DNA of 62,556 bases, from assembly GCA_026168805.1 (NCBI GenBank), contig JAPFDS010000018.1:1-62556 (forward strand), written 5' to 3'. The number at the start of each line of letters is the position of its first letter. The first letter of the stretch is position 1. Under the pieces are notes generated by a model. The model was not told the origin of the DNA. It saw only the letters and a program-made list of their open reading frames with translations, and ran no database searches. The position numbers were made by a program, and so were the translations under genes. The DNA comes from Caryophanales bacterium (GTDB taxonomy: Bacteria > Bacillota > Bacilli > Bacillales > Amphibacillaceae). Below, one piece after another: positions 39,377 through 49,649 of the stretch.

Positions 39377-42300
39377 TTAATTCTCGACTTCTAAGTTCAG
39401 CTTACTTGCCGCTTGTGTTTCATCTTCTTCAAGTTCACGTAAATCGATGTTCGATAAATCACTTGTAAGCATATTTACGTCCATTCCAAGACTTTGCAAT
39501 TCTTTAATAAGTACCTTGAATGATTCAGGCACTCCAGGTTCTGGAACGTTTTCGCCTTTTACAATTGCTTCGTATGCTTGAACGCGTCCAACAATGTCAT
39601 CAGATTTCACTGTTAACAATTCTTGAAGCGTGTATGCAGCACCGTAAGCTTCAAGCGCCCACACTTCCATTTCTCCAAAACGCTGACCACCGAACTGAGC
39701 TTTACCTCCGAGTGGCTGTTGTGTTACGAGTGAGTATGGTCCAGTTGAACGAGCGTGTAACTTGTCATCAACCATATGTGATAGTTTCAACATATACGAG
39801 ATTCCGACAGATACACGGTTGTCAAATGCTTCACCAGTTCGGCCATCATAAAGAACTGTTTTCGCATCTCTTGGCATCCCCGCTTCTTCCAGCGTATCCC
39901 AAACATCCTGTTCTGTAGCACCATCGAATACCGGAGAAGCTACATGTAAACCTAGCTCTCTAGCAGCCATTCCTAAGTGTAACTCGAAAATCTGTCCAAT
40001 GTTCATTCGTGAAGGTACACCTAACGGGTTCAACATAAGATCAATTGGCGTACCGTCCGGCATGTATGGCATATCTTCTTCAGGAAGAATTTTCGAAATA
40101 ACACCCTTGTTCCCGTGCCTTCCAGCCATTTTGTCCCCTTCAGAGATTTTTCTCTTTTGGACAATGTATACGCGAACGAGCTGATTCACTCCAGGAGTTA
40201 ACTCATCGCCATCTTCACGATTAAAGATTTTTACATCAAGAACAATTCCGCCTGCACCGTGTGGAACGCGTAAAGATGTGTCTCGTACTTCACGAGCTTT
40301 TTCTCCGAAGATCGCATGAAGTAATCTTTCTTCAGCAGATAGTTCAGTCATTCCCTTAGGGGTTACTTTCCCGACTAAAATATCTCCATTGGTTACTTCA
40401 GCACCTACACGGATAATTCCATCTTCATCGAGATCTTTTAATGCGTCATCTCCAACGTTTGGAATGTCTCGTGTAATTTCTTCAGGACCTAACTTCGTAT
40501 CACGGGATTCGGACTCGTATTCTTCAATATGGATGGATGTGTATACATCATCCTTCACGAGACGTTCACTCATAATAATCGCGTCTTCGTAGTTGAATCC
40601 TTCCCATGTCATAAATCCTACAAGTACGTTTCTTCCAAGGGCTAGTTCCCCTTTTTCCATGGATGGACCATCAGCGAGAACTTCGCCTTTTGTTACACGA
40701 TCACCTTCTGAAATGATCGGCAACTGGTTATAACAAGTACCTTGGTTCGAACGGATGAATTTCTCTAACGTGTAGCGATCAAGATCTCCTTCTACTTCTT
40801 TACCATCAACTTCAGACACTCGACGTACAAGAATCTTTTTCGCTTCCACACGCTCCACAACTCCAGGATGTTGACAAATAATTGCAGCACCTGAGTCTTT
40901 TCCTGAAACGTATTCCATCCCTGTTCCAACAATTGGAGATTCAGGTAACATTAGTGGAACTGCTTGACGTTGCATGTTTGCACCCATGAGCGCTCTGTTC
41001 GAGTCGTCATTTTCTAAAAACGGAACACACGCAGTCGCAGCTGAAACGACTTGTTTTGGTGAAACGTCCATGTAATCTATTTGATCTCTAGGAACAACTG
41101 TGTTTTCTCCACGGAAACGAGCAATTACTTCTTCATTTATGAAGCTACCATCTTCATTTAATGGAGCGTTCGCTTGAGCGACAACGTAATTGTCTTCCTC
41201 ATCCGCTGTTAAATAATCAATTTCCGTAGTAACGACTCCTGCTTCTGTATCAACTCTTCGATATGGTGTTTCAATGAAACCAAATGGGTTCACTCGACCA
41301 TAACTTGATAAAGAGTTAATTAAACCAATGTTTGGTCCTTCTGGTGTTTCAATTGGACACATTCTTCCGTAGTGGGAGTAGTGAACGTCACGAACTTCAA
41401 ATCCTGCGCGTTCCCTCGTTAAACCACCAGGCCCTAGTGCAGATAATCTACGCTTATGCGTCAATTCAGCAAGTGGGTTTGTTTGGTCCATAAACTGAGA
41501 TAGCTGTGAACTACCAAAGAACTCTTTAATCGATGCAATGACCGGTCGGATGTTAATGAGCTGTTGCGGAGTGATACTTGATGTATCTTGAATCGACATA
41601 CGCTCACGAACAACACGCTCCATACGAGAAAGTCCAATTCTAAATTGGTTTTGGAGTAATTCTCCAACCGAACGTAAACGACGATTTCCTAAATGGTCAA
41701 TATCATCTGTTTCTCCTACGTGATGGAGAAGGTTAAAGAAATAACTAATGGATGACACAATGTCTGCAGGCATAATGTTTTTCGTATTCTCATCAATTCC
41801 TGCGTTTCCAATCACATTTAAAACACTGTCGCCTGAAGGATCTTGTTGGTCAACAACTTTAATGGCCTGATATTGAATAGGTTCTTCAATAACACCTTCT
41901 GGTAATTCGACTGTTTCTTTACCTACCATGTTCTCTTCTCGTTCGAGATATGGAATTAATCTATTTAAAACTTTACGATCGACTTTTTCCCCAGCTTCAG
42001 CGAGAACCTCACCTGTCTCTGGATCAACTACTGGTTCAGCTAAGACTTGGTTAAACAATCGATTTTTAATATGAAGTTTTTTATTCATTTTGTAACGTCC
42101 AACATACGCTAAGTCATATCGTTTTGGATCAAAGAATCTTGATGCAAGTAAGCTTCGCGCATTTTCAACGGTTGGAGGTTCACCTGGACGAAGACGCTCA
42201 TATATTTCTAGTAACGCCTTTTCCGTTGTTTCAGTGTTATCTTTTTCTAACGTATTCTTTAAATACTCGTTATCTCCAATGAGATCAATAATCTCCTCAT

Positions 42301-42910
42301 CTGTACTAAATCCTAGAGCACGAAGGAGTACAGTGATTGGCAATTTACGAGTTCGGTCAATTCGAACATATACGACGTCTCTAGCATCCGTTTCTAATTC
42401 GAGCCAAGCTCCGCGGTTAGGAATAACAGTAGCTGTAACTCCTCGTTTACCATTTTTATTCATCTTCTCGCTATAATAAACACTTGGCGAACGTACGAGT
42501 TGAGAAACGATAACCCGCTCAGCACCGTTAATAACAAATGTTCCTGTGCTTGTCATTAATGGGAAGTCTCCCATAAACACTTCTTGCTCTTTTATTTCAC
42601 CTGTTTTATTATTAATCAAGCGAACTTTCACTCGAAGTGGAGCGTTGTACGTCACGTCTCTTTCTTTTGATTCACCTACTGGATACTTTGGTTCACCTAA
42701 ACTATAATCGATGAACTCTAGCGATAAATTCCCTGTGAAATCTTCAATCGGTGAAATGTCCTGGAACATTTCCTTCAAACCTTCTTTTAAAAACCAATCA
42801 TAAGAAGCCGTTTGAATTTCGATTAAGTTTGGTAACTCTAACACCTCGCTAATACTTGCATAGCTTCTGCGCTGGCGGTGCCTTCCATATTGAACTAACT
42901 GTCCTGTCAA
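39377..42910 (-). CDS. rpoB: RNA polymerase beta subunit
   Basis: Beta forms the other half of the polymerase cleft. The 1177-residue protein starts at TTG (42910) reading [17 protein letters not shown], with GAGGGGTG upstream; a GTG three codons earlier overlaps that site and is unlikely. The rifampicin region reads [26 protein letters not shown], wild type at the common resistance positions. The acidic C-terminal tail is shorter than in B. subtilis. It is preceded by an unusually long non-coding region. Confidence 0.99.
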   Translation of the reverse strand: MTGQLVQYGRHRQRRSYASISEVLELPNLIEIQTASYDWFLKEGLKEMFQDISPIEDFTGNLSLEFIDYSLGEPKYPVGESKERDVTYNAPLRVKVRLINNKTGEIKEQEVFMGDFPLMTSTGTFVINGAERVIVSQLVRSPSVYYSEKMNKNGKRGVTATVIPNRGAWLELETDARDVVYVRIDRTRKLPITVLLRALGFSTDEEIIDLIGDNEYLKNTLEKDNTETTEKALLEIYERLRPGEPPTVENARSLLASRFFDPKRYDLAYVGRYKMNKKLHIKNRLFNQVLAEPVVDPETGEVLAEAGEKVDRKVLNRLIPYLEREENMVGKETVELPEGVIEEPIQYQAIKVVDQQDPSGDSVLNVIGNAGIDENTKNIMPADIVSSISYFFNLLHHVGETDDIDHLGNRRLRSVGELLQNQFRIGLSRMERVVRERMSIQDTSSITPQQLINIRPVIASIKEFFGSSQLSQFMDQTNPLAELTHKRRLSALGPGGLTRERAGFEVRDVHYSHYGRMCPIETPEGPNIGLINSLSSYGRVNPFGFIETPYRRVDTEAGVVTTEIDYLTADEEDNYVVAQANAPLNEDGSFINEEVIARFRGENTVVPRDQIDYMDVSPKQVVSAATACVPFLENDDSNRALMGANMQRQAVPLMLPESPIVGTGMEYVSGKDSGAAIICQHPGVVERVEAKKILVRRVSEVDGKEVEGDLDRYTLEKFIRSNQGTCYNQLPIISEGDRVTKGEVLADGPSMEKGELALGRNVLVGFMTWEGFNYEDAIIMSERLVKDDVYTSIHIEEYESESRDTKLGPEEITRDIPNVGDDALKDLDEDGIIRVGAEVTNGDILVGKVTPKGMTELSAEERLLHAIFGEKAREVRDTSLRVPHGAGGIVLDVKIFNREDGDELTPGVNQLVRVYIVQKRKISEGDKMAGRHGNKGVISKILPEEDMPYMPDGTPIDLMLNPLGVPSRMNIGQIFELHLGMAARELGLHVASPVFDGATEQDVWDTLEEAGMPRDAKTVLYDGRTGEAFDNRVSVGISYMLKLSHMVDDKLHARSTGPYSLVTQQPLGGKAQFGGQRFGEMEVWALEAYGAAYTLQELLTVKSDDIVGRVQAYEAIVKGENVPEPGVPESFKVLIKELQSLGMDVNMLTSDLSNIDLRELEEDETQAASKLNLEVEN

Positions 42911-43682
42911 CTGCTTCACCCCTCAAATCAGCATTTTTCGAACTGATACAGACAAGAATTGATGAAATATTGTCTGTCATATGCCTTTCATTATTTGTCA
43001 TACATAATGATATATATATAAATGCATAACACATTAAACACTTAACTCAACTTCACAAAGCCACTTCTTTCGGTATACAAAAGTTGTGACAAGAGATCTA
43101 CATCATGAAATGGATGAACCTTACTGATGATTACCTAAGATCATATCGTTTTTAATATTCCTTGATGAGTATAGAGGACCTTTGTCAATTTCATACAAAT
43201 ACTCCAATCGACAAAGATAATCATTTAAGTAGGATTATTCTAGTATTGATTAGAGAATGTATACATATTAAGTGGAGAACTTGCAAAATAGAGTGATTGT
43301 CATGTATGCATACAGAAACTCCCTATTTAAGAAACTTTATAAAAGGAATGCTATTCATTGATTGTTCCTATGAATGTAAATTACAAAAAATCCACTTGTA
43401 CATTTTACGTTTTTGAGTTATCATTCTTACATAGTAAAAACGTATTTCACACGATGGACTTTTCCCTCCTCATGCCTTATGGCAAGATTCTATTGTAGAT
43501 AAATTGTTTAGTTGATGCTTGTTTATAAATCTTTTATATTTAAAGCATTCCTAACAATTCTCCGCATATTCTACTCAGTATAGCTATAAATCACGAAATT
43601 ATACACCCTACAAAATCATAGTATGTATCCTTTCACTTTAGTAGTTAGCATCTAATAATGCTACCACATGCCATTTGCGTGG
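42911..43682. other. 772-bp non-coding region upstream of rpoB
   Basis: No open frame above 60 codons and no tRNA is seen. It holds TATATATATA near 43010, a 9-bp inverted repeat TACGTTTTT / AAAAACGTA (43406-43444), a small TGCC/GGCA hairpin next to an unused GGAGGGAA on the minus strand (about 43470), and a TATAAT on the minus strand near 43597 without a good -35. It is probably a long promoter and leader region for rpoBC. Confidence 0.55.
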
Positions 43683-44285
43683 TCAAGCTTTTACTGCTTT
43701 GAAAATAAAGTAACCTTTTTTTCTAGCAACTATTTCAACCGATTGAAATAGACTACGTAACTTCTTCTCGGCAGATGGTGCCCCTTGCTTCTTTTGAATA
43801 ACGACCCAAAATTCCCCTTGACTATATAACACATCAGCACTTTTCTCAAATATGTTATGTACAATATCTTTTCCAGCCCGAATAGGAGGATTCGTTACGA
43901 TAGCTGCAAACTTGTTATCCTCTACAGCCGACAAGCGATCACTTTGGATCACTTTTATATTTTGCACCTTATTTTGTGCAGCGTTCTCTTCAGCTAGAGA
44001 AATTGCTCGTTCGTTAATATCGACCATCCAAACACATCGCTCATGATTGGACGCGGCGATTGCGATTCCAATAGGTCCATATCCACAGCCTACATCTAAT
44101 ACGTCCCCCATTATACGCGGAGCAACAAACGTCTCAATTAACAAACGCGATCCAAAATCGACCCCACCTTTAGAAAAGACTCCCGCATCACTCGTAAATG
44201 AAAAATGTTCACCACGAAGGGTTTCTGTAAATGTATGGCGATTATTTTTTGAATGTGGTTGTTTAGAATAGTAATGTTCGGACAC
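43683..44285 (-). CDS. RsmC-like class I SAM methyltransferase (YbxB)
   Basis: This 200-residue protein has the SAM-binding motif LDVGCGYGPIGIAIA (63-77), the acidic VDIN at the end of strand 2, and the catalytic NPPIR (131-135) typical of RsmC/RlmG-type methylases that modify guanine N2 in rRNA. In B. subtilis the same gene (ybxB) lies between rplL and rpoB. Only the C-terminal half of the E. coli RsmC layout is present. The rRNA target is not known to me. Confidence 0.85.
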   Translation of the reverse strand: MSEHYYSKQPHSKNNRHTFTETLRGEHFSFTSDAGVFSKGGVDFGSRLLIETFVAPRIMGDVLDVGCGYGPIGIAIAASNHERCVWMVDINERAISLAEENAAQNKVQNIKVIQSDRLSAVEDNKFAAIVTNPPIRAGKDIVHNIFEKSADVLYSQGEFWVVIQKKQGAPSAEKKLRSLFQSVEIVARKKGYFIFKAVKA

Positions 44286-44557
44286 ATGAACACCTTCTTC
44301 ATTGATCTATTTTTCATGAGCATCGCTGAAACTCAACATGTAAGCTCGTCAATACTTAGACGTGCTTGATCAATTGGGCTCTAAAAGCGAAAAGATGAAA
44401 TTGCACAAAAGAAAAGTTAAAATGAACTCATTATACAATGTTGTATCGTCATTTTTATTTCTCTTACGGACAATTTCATCTCCATAATCGCTTATTGATC
44501 ATATATTATGCATGTTCGTGAATGTTGGTAATTATGAAACTCACTCATGTACTGCAA

Positions 44558-44923
44558 TTATTTTAATTCTACTTTTGCTCCAGCTTCTTCTAACTGTTCT
44601 TTCATTTCTTCAGCTTCTTCTTTAGAAACGCCTTCTTTAATTGGTTTAGGAGCTTCGTCTACTAAGCCTTTAGCATCTTTTAGTCCAAGTCCTGTAATTT
44701 CACGTACAGCCTTGATTACTTTAATCTTAGAAGCACCAGCGTCTTCAAGAACAACGTCAAATTCTGATTGCTCTTCTTCAGCTGCACCTTCTCCACCGCC
44801 GCCTGCTACTGCTACTGGAGCTGCTGCTGTTACACCAAACTCTTCTTCAATTGCTTTTACAAGATCATTTAAGTCTAAAACTGACATTTCTTTAATTGCA
44901 TCAATAATTTGTTCTTTAGTCAT
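44558..44923 (-). CDS. rplL: 50S ribosomal protein L7/L12
   Basis: L7/L12 dimers form the flexible stalk that recruits translational GTPases. The 121-residue protein has the dimerisation domain [20 protein letters not shown], an alanine- and glycine-rich hinge, and the globular domain [24 protein letters not shown]. It is co-transcribed with rplJ under the L10 leader. Confidence 0.98.
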   Translation of the reverse strand: MTKEQIIDAIKEMSVLDLNDLVKAIEEEFGVTAAAPVAVAGGGGEGAAEEEQSEFDVVLEDAGASKIKVIKAVREITGLGLKDAKGLVDEAPKPIKEGVSKEEAEEMKEQLEEAGAKVELK

Positions 44924-44985
44924 TGTATTTTCCTCCTACATAATTGGTTGTATATTCGTTCTACACGTATACGCGTAGTAAATGT

Positions 44986-45477
44986 TTATGCTTCTTCTTT
45001 TTCGTCTGCAATTTGTTGAGTTGCATACGCAAGGTTGCGCATAGGCGCTTGTAGTACACTGAGTAACATAGCAACAAGTCCGTCATAATCTGGTAGAGAT
45101 GCCAGCTCTTTCAGCTGTTCAATTGTTGCTACCTCTCCGTCAATTACGCCACCTTTGATTTCTAGTTCTTCATTCTCTTTAGCAAAGTTATGAATTACTT
45201 TCGCCGGAGCAATGACATCATCATTACTGAACGCAACAGCTGTTGGGCCAGTAAGTGTATCATCAAGCCCTTCCATCTCAGCTTCAGCAAGTGCACGACG
45301 TGTCATCGTATTTTTATATACTTTATAGTCAACACCTACATCACGAAGGTTTTTACGTAGTTCTGTGATTTGCGCAACATCTAGGCCGCGGTAATCAACA
45401 AAAACTGTTGTTTTACTTTCGCGAAACTTCGTTGAGATTTCTTCGACGAGTTGTTTCTTACTTTCTAGTTTTGACAT
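44986..45477 (-). CDS. rplJ: 50S ribosomal protein L10
   Basis: L10 anchors the L7/L12 stalk and autoregulates its operon by binding the leader. The 163-residue protein begins [18 protein letters not shown], has [21 protein letters not shown] and the C-terminal helix that binds L12 dimers. It is preceded by GAGGTGG and the leader with its intrinsic terminator. Confidence 0.98.
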   Translation of the reverse strand: MSKLESKKQLVEEISTKFRESKTTVFVDYRGLDVAQITELRKNLRDVGVDYKVYKNTMTRRALAEAEMEGLDDTLTGPTAVAFSNDDVIAPAKVIHNFAKENEELEIKGGVIDGEVATIEQLKELASLPDYDGLVAMLLSVLQAPMRNLAYATQQIADEKEEA

Positions 45478-45529
45478 TGTTCCACCTCCTCAGGGTCATT
45501 CGCGTTATACCTTATACTCGAGACAACAA

Positions 45530-45670
45530 ACACATAAATAAAGCCTCCATGTAGACATGGAGGCTCTGTTATATACAAATGCGCTTGAACGATCAACGCA
45601 TTTGATGTAAACACCTCGGTAGGGAATTAAGCGAATAAATCGCACCTACTGTCTACGGTACAACGTATTT
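45530..45670 (-). ncRNA. L10 leader (rplJL attenuator)
   Basis: The leader before rplJ contains AGACAGTAGGTGCG ... TTCGCTTAATTCCCTACCG, the kink-turn domain of the L10 leader that L10(L12)4 binds, then an anti-terminator region. A terminator hairpin follows: GCCTCCATG (45543-45551) pairing with CATGGAGGC (45556-45564). L10 excess is known to favour premature stop in Firmicutes. Confidence 0.9.
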
Positions 45671-45724
45671 AATTTCAACAATCAACATTATAGCAATGTT
45701 TTATATTGAAGTCAACGTAATGCA

Positions 45725-46426
45725 TTAGATATCTTTTACAAAGTTTGAGATATCTATTTTAATTGCAGGGCCCATTGTTGATGTAACAACCGCATTACGG
45801 ATGTACTTTCCTTTTGACGCTGCTGGCTTTGCACGAACAATTGTTTCAACGAGTGCTGAGAAGTTCTCAACAAGTTGGTTATCTTCAAATGAGATTTTTC
45901 CAATTGGTGCGTGTAAATTTGATGCACTGTCTACGCGATATTCAACTTGTCCTGCCTTAATATCTTTAACAGCTTTTTCAACATCAAATGTTACCGTTCC
46001 AGTTTTAGGGTTCGGCATAAGGCCTTTTGGTCCAAGAACACGACCAAGTTTCCCTACTTCAGCCATCATGTCAGGTGTAGCTACAACTACGTCAAAATCA
46101 AACCATCCACCATTGATTTTCCCAATCGTTTCTTGGTCACCAATGATATCTGCTCCTGCATCTTCAGCTTCTTTTATTTTATCGCCTTTAGCGAAAACGA
46201 GTACACGTTGAGACTTACCAGTACCATGTGGCAATACAAATGCACCACGAATGTTTTCGTCAGCTTTTTTCGGGTTCACCCCTAAACGTAACGCCAGTTC
46301 AACTGTTTCGTCAAAGTTTGCTTTTGCAACTTGCTTCAATAAGCCAACTGCTTCAGCTAATTCATAAGACTTTGAACGATCAATTAGCTTTTCAGCTTCT
46401 GCGTACTTTTTTCCTTTTTTAGCCAT
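45725..46426 (-). CDS. rplA: 50S ribosomal protein L1
   Basis: L1 forms the mobile stalk at the E site and represses its own operon. The 233-residue protein begins [20 protein letters not shown] and has [24 protein letters not shown], the family signature. It follows rplK by 99 bp, a gap that carries a probable L1 binding motif. Confidence 0.98.
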   Translation of the reverse strand: MAKKGKKYAEAEKLIDRSKSYELAEAVGLLKQVAKANFDETVELALRLGVNPKKADENIRGAFVLPHGTGKSQRVLVFAKGDKIKEAEDAGADIIGDQETIGKINGGWFDFDVVVATPDMMAEVGKLGRVLGPKGLMPNPKTGTVTFDVEKAVKDIKAGQVEYRVDSASNLHAPIGKISFEDNQLVENFSALVETIVRAKPAASKGKYIRNAVVTSTMGPAIKIDISNFVKDI

Positions 46427-46443
46427 TTAATATCCTCCTCATG

Positions 46444-46470
46444 TGTGGTATAACGGATTGTTCCTCCCAC
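46444..46470 (-). promoter_or_regulatory. Probable L1 binding site before rplA
   Basis: On the minus strand GTGGGAGG is followed about 12 nt later by TACCACA and then the rplA ribosome binding site. The paired GTGGGAGG/ACCACA layout resembles the L1 target in mRNA and 23S rRNA. Inference from memory of the motif. Confidence 0.5.
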
Positions 46471-46525
46471 GTTTGTAAAGCATGCTTGTGTTAAAGTTTA
46501 CGATCAATCACTTCAGGAAGCACAA

Positions 46526-46951
46526 TTAGTCTTCGATAGTAATACCCATACTACGTGCAGTTCCTTCAACCATACGCATAGCAGCTTCAACGTCTGCAGC
46601 GTTTAGGTCTTCCATTTTTAACTCAGCGATTTCTCTAACTTTATCACGCTTTACCGTACCAACTTTATTACGATTTGGTTCACCAGATCCTAAATCAATG
46701 CCCGCCTCTTCTTTCAATAAGACAGCAGCAGGTGGAGTTTTAGTGATGAACGTAAATGAACGATCTTCAAATACAGTAATTTCAACCGGAATAATTAAAC
46801 CAGCTTGTTCCTGTGTTTGAGCGTTGAATTCTTTACAGAATCCCATAATGTTAATACCTGCTTGACCAAGTGCTGGTCCAACTGGTGGTGCAGGGTTTGC
46901 TTTACCTGCAGGGATTTGTAATTTTACTACGTTAATAACTTTTTTAGCCAC
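46526..46951 (-). CDS. rplK: 50S ribosomal protein L11
   Basis: L11 is part of the GTPase-associated centre and is needed for RelA-type stringent response and thiopeptide action. The 141-residue protein starts at GTG (46951), [20 protein letters not shown], with TTAAGGAGG upstream. It has the proline-rich [14 protein letters not shown] linker region intact and ends [10 protein letters not shown]. Confidence 0.97.
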   Translation of the reverse strand: MAKKVINVVKLQIPAGKANPAPPVGPALGQAGINIMGFCKEFNAQTQEQAGLIIPVEITVFEDRSFTFITKTPPAAVLLKEEAGIDLGSGEPNRNKVGTVKRDKVREIAELKMEDLNAADVEAAMRMVEGTARSMGITIED

Positions 46952-46976
46952 GGGACACACCTCCTTAAGTCCGTGA

Positions 46977-47025
46977 TGTGGTAATGGGGATATACTCAAG
47001 CGATATGCTAAGCACTCCCTCCCAC
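46977..47025 (-). promoter_or_regulatory. Probable L1-type leader before rplK
   Basis: On the minus strand GTGGGAGG (47018-47025) is followed by a 35-nt loop region and TACCACATCACGG before the rplK ribosome binding site. It repeats the motif pair seen before rplA. Confidence 0.5.
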
Positions 47026-47130
47026 TCAGAATAGTATCCTTCTCTTTTTTACAAAAGAGAATTCAACATGGATAACATAGGAATATTAGCATGATTTTTA
47101 ATTAAATGCAAGAGGTATACCGAGATTGTT

Positions 47131-47664
47131 TTACAACTTTTCAATTTGTGTAAAATCAAGCTCTACCGGTGTTTCCCGTCCGAACATATTTACGTGTACT
47201 TTCACCATCTGTTTGTCTAAATCAATGTGTTCGATTGTTCCTGTAAAGTCTGCAAATGGACCATCACATACGCGAACATTTTCTTTCACTTCAAAATCGA
47301 TTTGAACAGCTGGTTCGCTTACACCCATTCTCTTCAGGATCGATTCAACTTCATCAGGTAACAACGGAAATGGACGTGCACCTTGTCCACTAGAGCCGAC
47401 GAACCCTGTCACACCAGGTGTATTACGCACAACATACCATGAATCATCTGTCATGAGCATTTCTGCTAGTACATAGCCTGGGAAAACTTTTTTCATCGTC
47501 ACCTTTTTCTTACCATCTTTAATTTCTGTTTCTTCATCTTCTGGAACGAGCACACGGAAAATCTTATCTTCCATCCCCATTGTTTCTACTCTTTTTTCTA
47601 AGTTTGTTTTTACTTTGTTTTCATACCCTGAGTATGTATGAATAACGTACCAATTTTTCTCCAT
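47131..47664 (-). CDS. nusG: Transcription elongation/termination factor NusG
   Basis: NusG binds the polymerase clamp and stimulates pausing in Firmicutes. The 177-residue protein starts MEKNWYVIHTYSGYE at 47664 and has an NGN domain with VFPGYVLAEM and NTPGVTGFVG, then a KOW domain with CDGPFADFTGTIEHID. No clear Shine-Dalgarno lies right before the ATG; the GGGAGGATAGGG box is about 35 nt away. A bidirectional terminator separates it from secE. Confidence 0.96.
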   Translation of the reverse strand: MEKNWYVIHTYSGYENKVKTNLEKRVETMGMEDKIFRVLVPEDEETEIKDGKKKVTMKKVFPGYVLAEMLMTDDSWYVVRNTPGVTGFVGSSGQGARPFPLLPDEVESILKRMGVSEPAVQIDFEVKENVRVCDGPFADFTGTIEHIDLDKQMVKVHVNMFGRETPVELDFTQIEKL

Positions 47665-47793
47665 ATCCATATATCTTTGGACAACACCACGTCGTCCCTA
47701 TCCTCCCTTTTTAAAATCCGTGATTAAACTTTTTCTCATCATCTATCCATATCTTCTACAACTTTTACGTCATTAGACAAAAATGTGAATACT

Positions 47794-47821
47794 AAAAAAA
47801 CCCGTCATCCCGGGTTTTTTT
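47794..47821. terminator. Bidirectional terminator between secE and nusG
   Basis: A perfect 11-bp stem (AAAAAAACCCG / CGGGTTTTTTT) with a 6-nt loop carries T7 in both directions. It should reduce read-through from secE into nusG. Confidence 0.9.
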
Positions 47822-47867
47822 GCGAACATTCTGTATATAATTATATTATAGCATACATACGTCTGTT

Positions 47868-48047
47868 TTATTCAAAGAAAGCTTCTAAAAATTGCGTAAT
47901 ACCAATATCGACAATTCCAAAGAATATAGCCACGAAAGCAACCGTTGTAATAACAGTGATTGTATACGTAACAAGTTCTTTCCCTTTTGGCCAACTTACT
48001 TTTCTCATTTCTCTAGCGACATCTTTTAAAAACTTTACTGGGTTCAC
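47868..48047 (-). CDS. secE: Preprotein translocase subunit SecE
   Basis: This gene was found by translating the gap between nusG and rpmG. The 59-residue protein starts at GTG (48047) after GGAGGAATAG. It begins NPVKFLKDVAREMRKVSWPK, the conserved amphipathic helix and hinge, then has a single membrane segment (ITTVAFVAIFFGIVDIGI). That is the minimal one-helix SecE of Bacillales, which clamps SecY. Confidence 0.96.
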   Translation of the reverse strand: MNPVKFLKDVAREMRKVSWPKGKELVTYTITVITTVAFVAIFFGIVDIGITQFLEAFFE

Positions 48048-48073
48048 ATCTATTCCTCCAACGGTTGATTTCT

Positions 48074-48223
48074 TTACTTTGTTTCTTTATGCATTGTATG
48101 CATACCACAATGCTTACAAAATTTATTAATCTCTAAGCGCTCAGGTTTTGTGCGCGTATTTTTAGTCGTTGTGTAATTTCTGCTTGAACAAACAGAACAA
48201 GCAAGCGCTACTTTTTTATTCAT
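48074..48223 (-). CDS. rpmG: 50S ribosomal protein L33, zinc-binding form
   Basis: This gene was found by translating the gap between secE and sigH. The 49-residue protein begins [20 protein letters not shown] and has zinc ligands CSVC (9-12) and CKHC (36-39), the C+ paralogue. It precedes secE by 26 bp, as in Bacillus and Staphylococcus. Confidence 0.96.
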   Translation of the reverse strand: MNKKVALACSVCSSRNYTTTKNTRTKPERLEINKFCKHCGMHTMHKETK

Positions 48224-48324
48224 ACATTCACCCCATTATTGTGGGTATTCTACCTAGATAATATACCATTTAAACGCATTCATGTCAATATCACACAAAT
48301 GAGACTCGTGCAATCGTTCCGCAA

Positions 48325-48969
48325 TTATGCTTCTTTAATGTATAACAATTGCTCACATTTGCGTTTAATCCGCTGTAATGCATTGTCAATTGACTTTTGA
48401 TGTCGGTGAATTCTTTCAGATATTTCTTGATACGAACAACCTTCTAAGTACAAATAAAGAACACGGAGCTCTAAATCACTTAATAGTTCAAAAAGTTTAC
48501 GTTCAATATACAACTGTTTTTCTTGAGAAATCATTCGGTCTTGGGGGTCTTCAGAGCGGGACTCCGCAATGATATCTAGAAGTGTGCGATCAGATTCCTC
48601 ATCATAAACCGGCTTGTGTAAGGAGATGTAAGAGTTTAGGGGCATATGTTTCTGTCTTGTAGCCATCTTAATTGCTGTAATGATTTGTCGAGTTATACAA
48701 AGTTCAGCAAACCCTCTAAACGAAGTGAGTTTGGTCTCGTCGTAATCTCGAATTGCTTTATACAGACCAATCATCCCTTCTTGAATAATGTCTTCCCGGT
48801 CTCCACCAACTAAAAAATATGTTTGAGCTTTGGCAAATACAAACCTTTTATACCTTTTAAGAAGAACTTCAGACGCATAACTACGTCCTTTATCAATCAA
48901 TTCTAACAAGTCTTGATCACCAAGCATCGTTTCATCAATCTCAGTTTTCTCTTTCAATTGAACACTCAT
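48325..48969 (-). CDS. sigH: RNA polymerase sigma factor SigH
   Basis: SigH is the sigma-70-family factor used for early sporulation, competence and transition-state genes. The 214-residue protein has region 2 with FVFAKAQTYFLVGGDREDIIQEGMIGLYKAIRDYDE-type core and LTSFRGFAELCITRQI, and region 4 with YQEISERIHRHQKSIDNALQRIK. It is clearly conserved, unlike the diverged staphylococcal SigH. Synteny with rae1 and rpmG supports the call; it does not prove sporulation. Confidence 0.94.
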   Translation of the reverse strand: MSVQLKEKTEIDETMLGDQDLLELIDKGRSYASEVLLKRYKRFVFAKAQTYFLVGGDREDIIQEGMIGLYKAIRDYDETKLTSFRGFAELCITRQIITAIKMATRQKHMPLNSYISLHKPVYDEESDRTLLDIIAESRSEDPQDRMISQEKQLYIERKLFELLSDLELRVLYLYLEGCSYQEISERIHRHQKSIDNALQRIKRKCEQLLYIKEA

Positions 48970-49136
48970 GTATGAAAAGACCCCCTAGACTAGATTATAT
49001 TTTTTGCTAGTATACAACAATTTTGCTAGAAGTACAATTGCGAATAAACAAATAATTGAAATCGCTTACACATCTGTTATATCATAGCATACTTTTATGT
49101 AATTGCACCAAAGAAACAGAAAAGAAGGAAATGATA

Positions 49137-49646
49137 CTACTCATTCCCTCTTCTCATTTTCTCGAATATATCAAGTATGTCTTGATCAATCGAGATTTTT
49201 GTTTGTGGTTTACCTTTCCTTTCGTACGTTAACTTTTTTTCAATGGCTGTCAATGTTCCTTGATATTCAATATACAATTCACGTGCTGACTTTCGTAATG
49301 CTCCACGGCCGAAAATCACGCGTTGTTCTGTGTAATCGGATGTCGCTACATACACTTGATTCACAACGTTTTTCACATTCGTTACAAGTCTCTCAATGCA
49401 TTCATCAGCTGTTTCATTTTCTTTTGTATAAATAATTTCGACATTAAACGCCTTTAATTTACTCTCTGATCCTGGTACGAAATGGGCGTCAAATACAACA
49501 ATGACTCGGTCACCTGTATATGCGCGATAATCCGCCATCATTTCAATTAATAAATCACGAGCTTGTCCAATATCTTCTTGTTTGATCTTTTTCAACTCAT
49601 CCCATGCACCGATAATATTGTACCCATCAACGATTAGTACATCCAT
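49137..49646 (-). CDS. rae1: Ribosome A-site-dependent mRNA endonuclease Rae1 (YacP)
   Basis: This 169-residue NYN/PIN-like nuclease begins MDVLIVDGYNIIGAW. The acidic residues in VDGYN, VIVVFDAH and VATSDYTEQ mark the nuclease site. In B. subtilis the counterpart cleaves mRNA on the ribosome. It starts 3 bp after rlmB, so the two are translated together. Confidence 0.92.
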   Translation of the reverse strand: MDVLIVDGYNIIGAWDELKKIKQEDIGQARDLLIEMMADYRAYTGDRVIVVFDAHFVPGSESKLKAFNVEIIYTKENETADECIERLVTNVKNVVNQVYVATSDYTEQRVIFGRGALRKSARELYIEYQGTLTAIEKKLTYERKGKPQTKISIDQDILDIFEKMRRGNE

Positions 49647-49649
49647 TGT

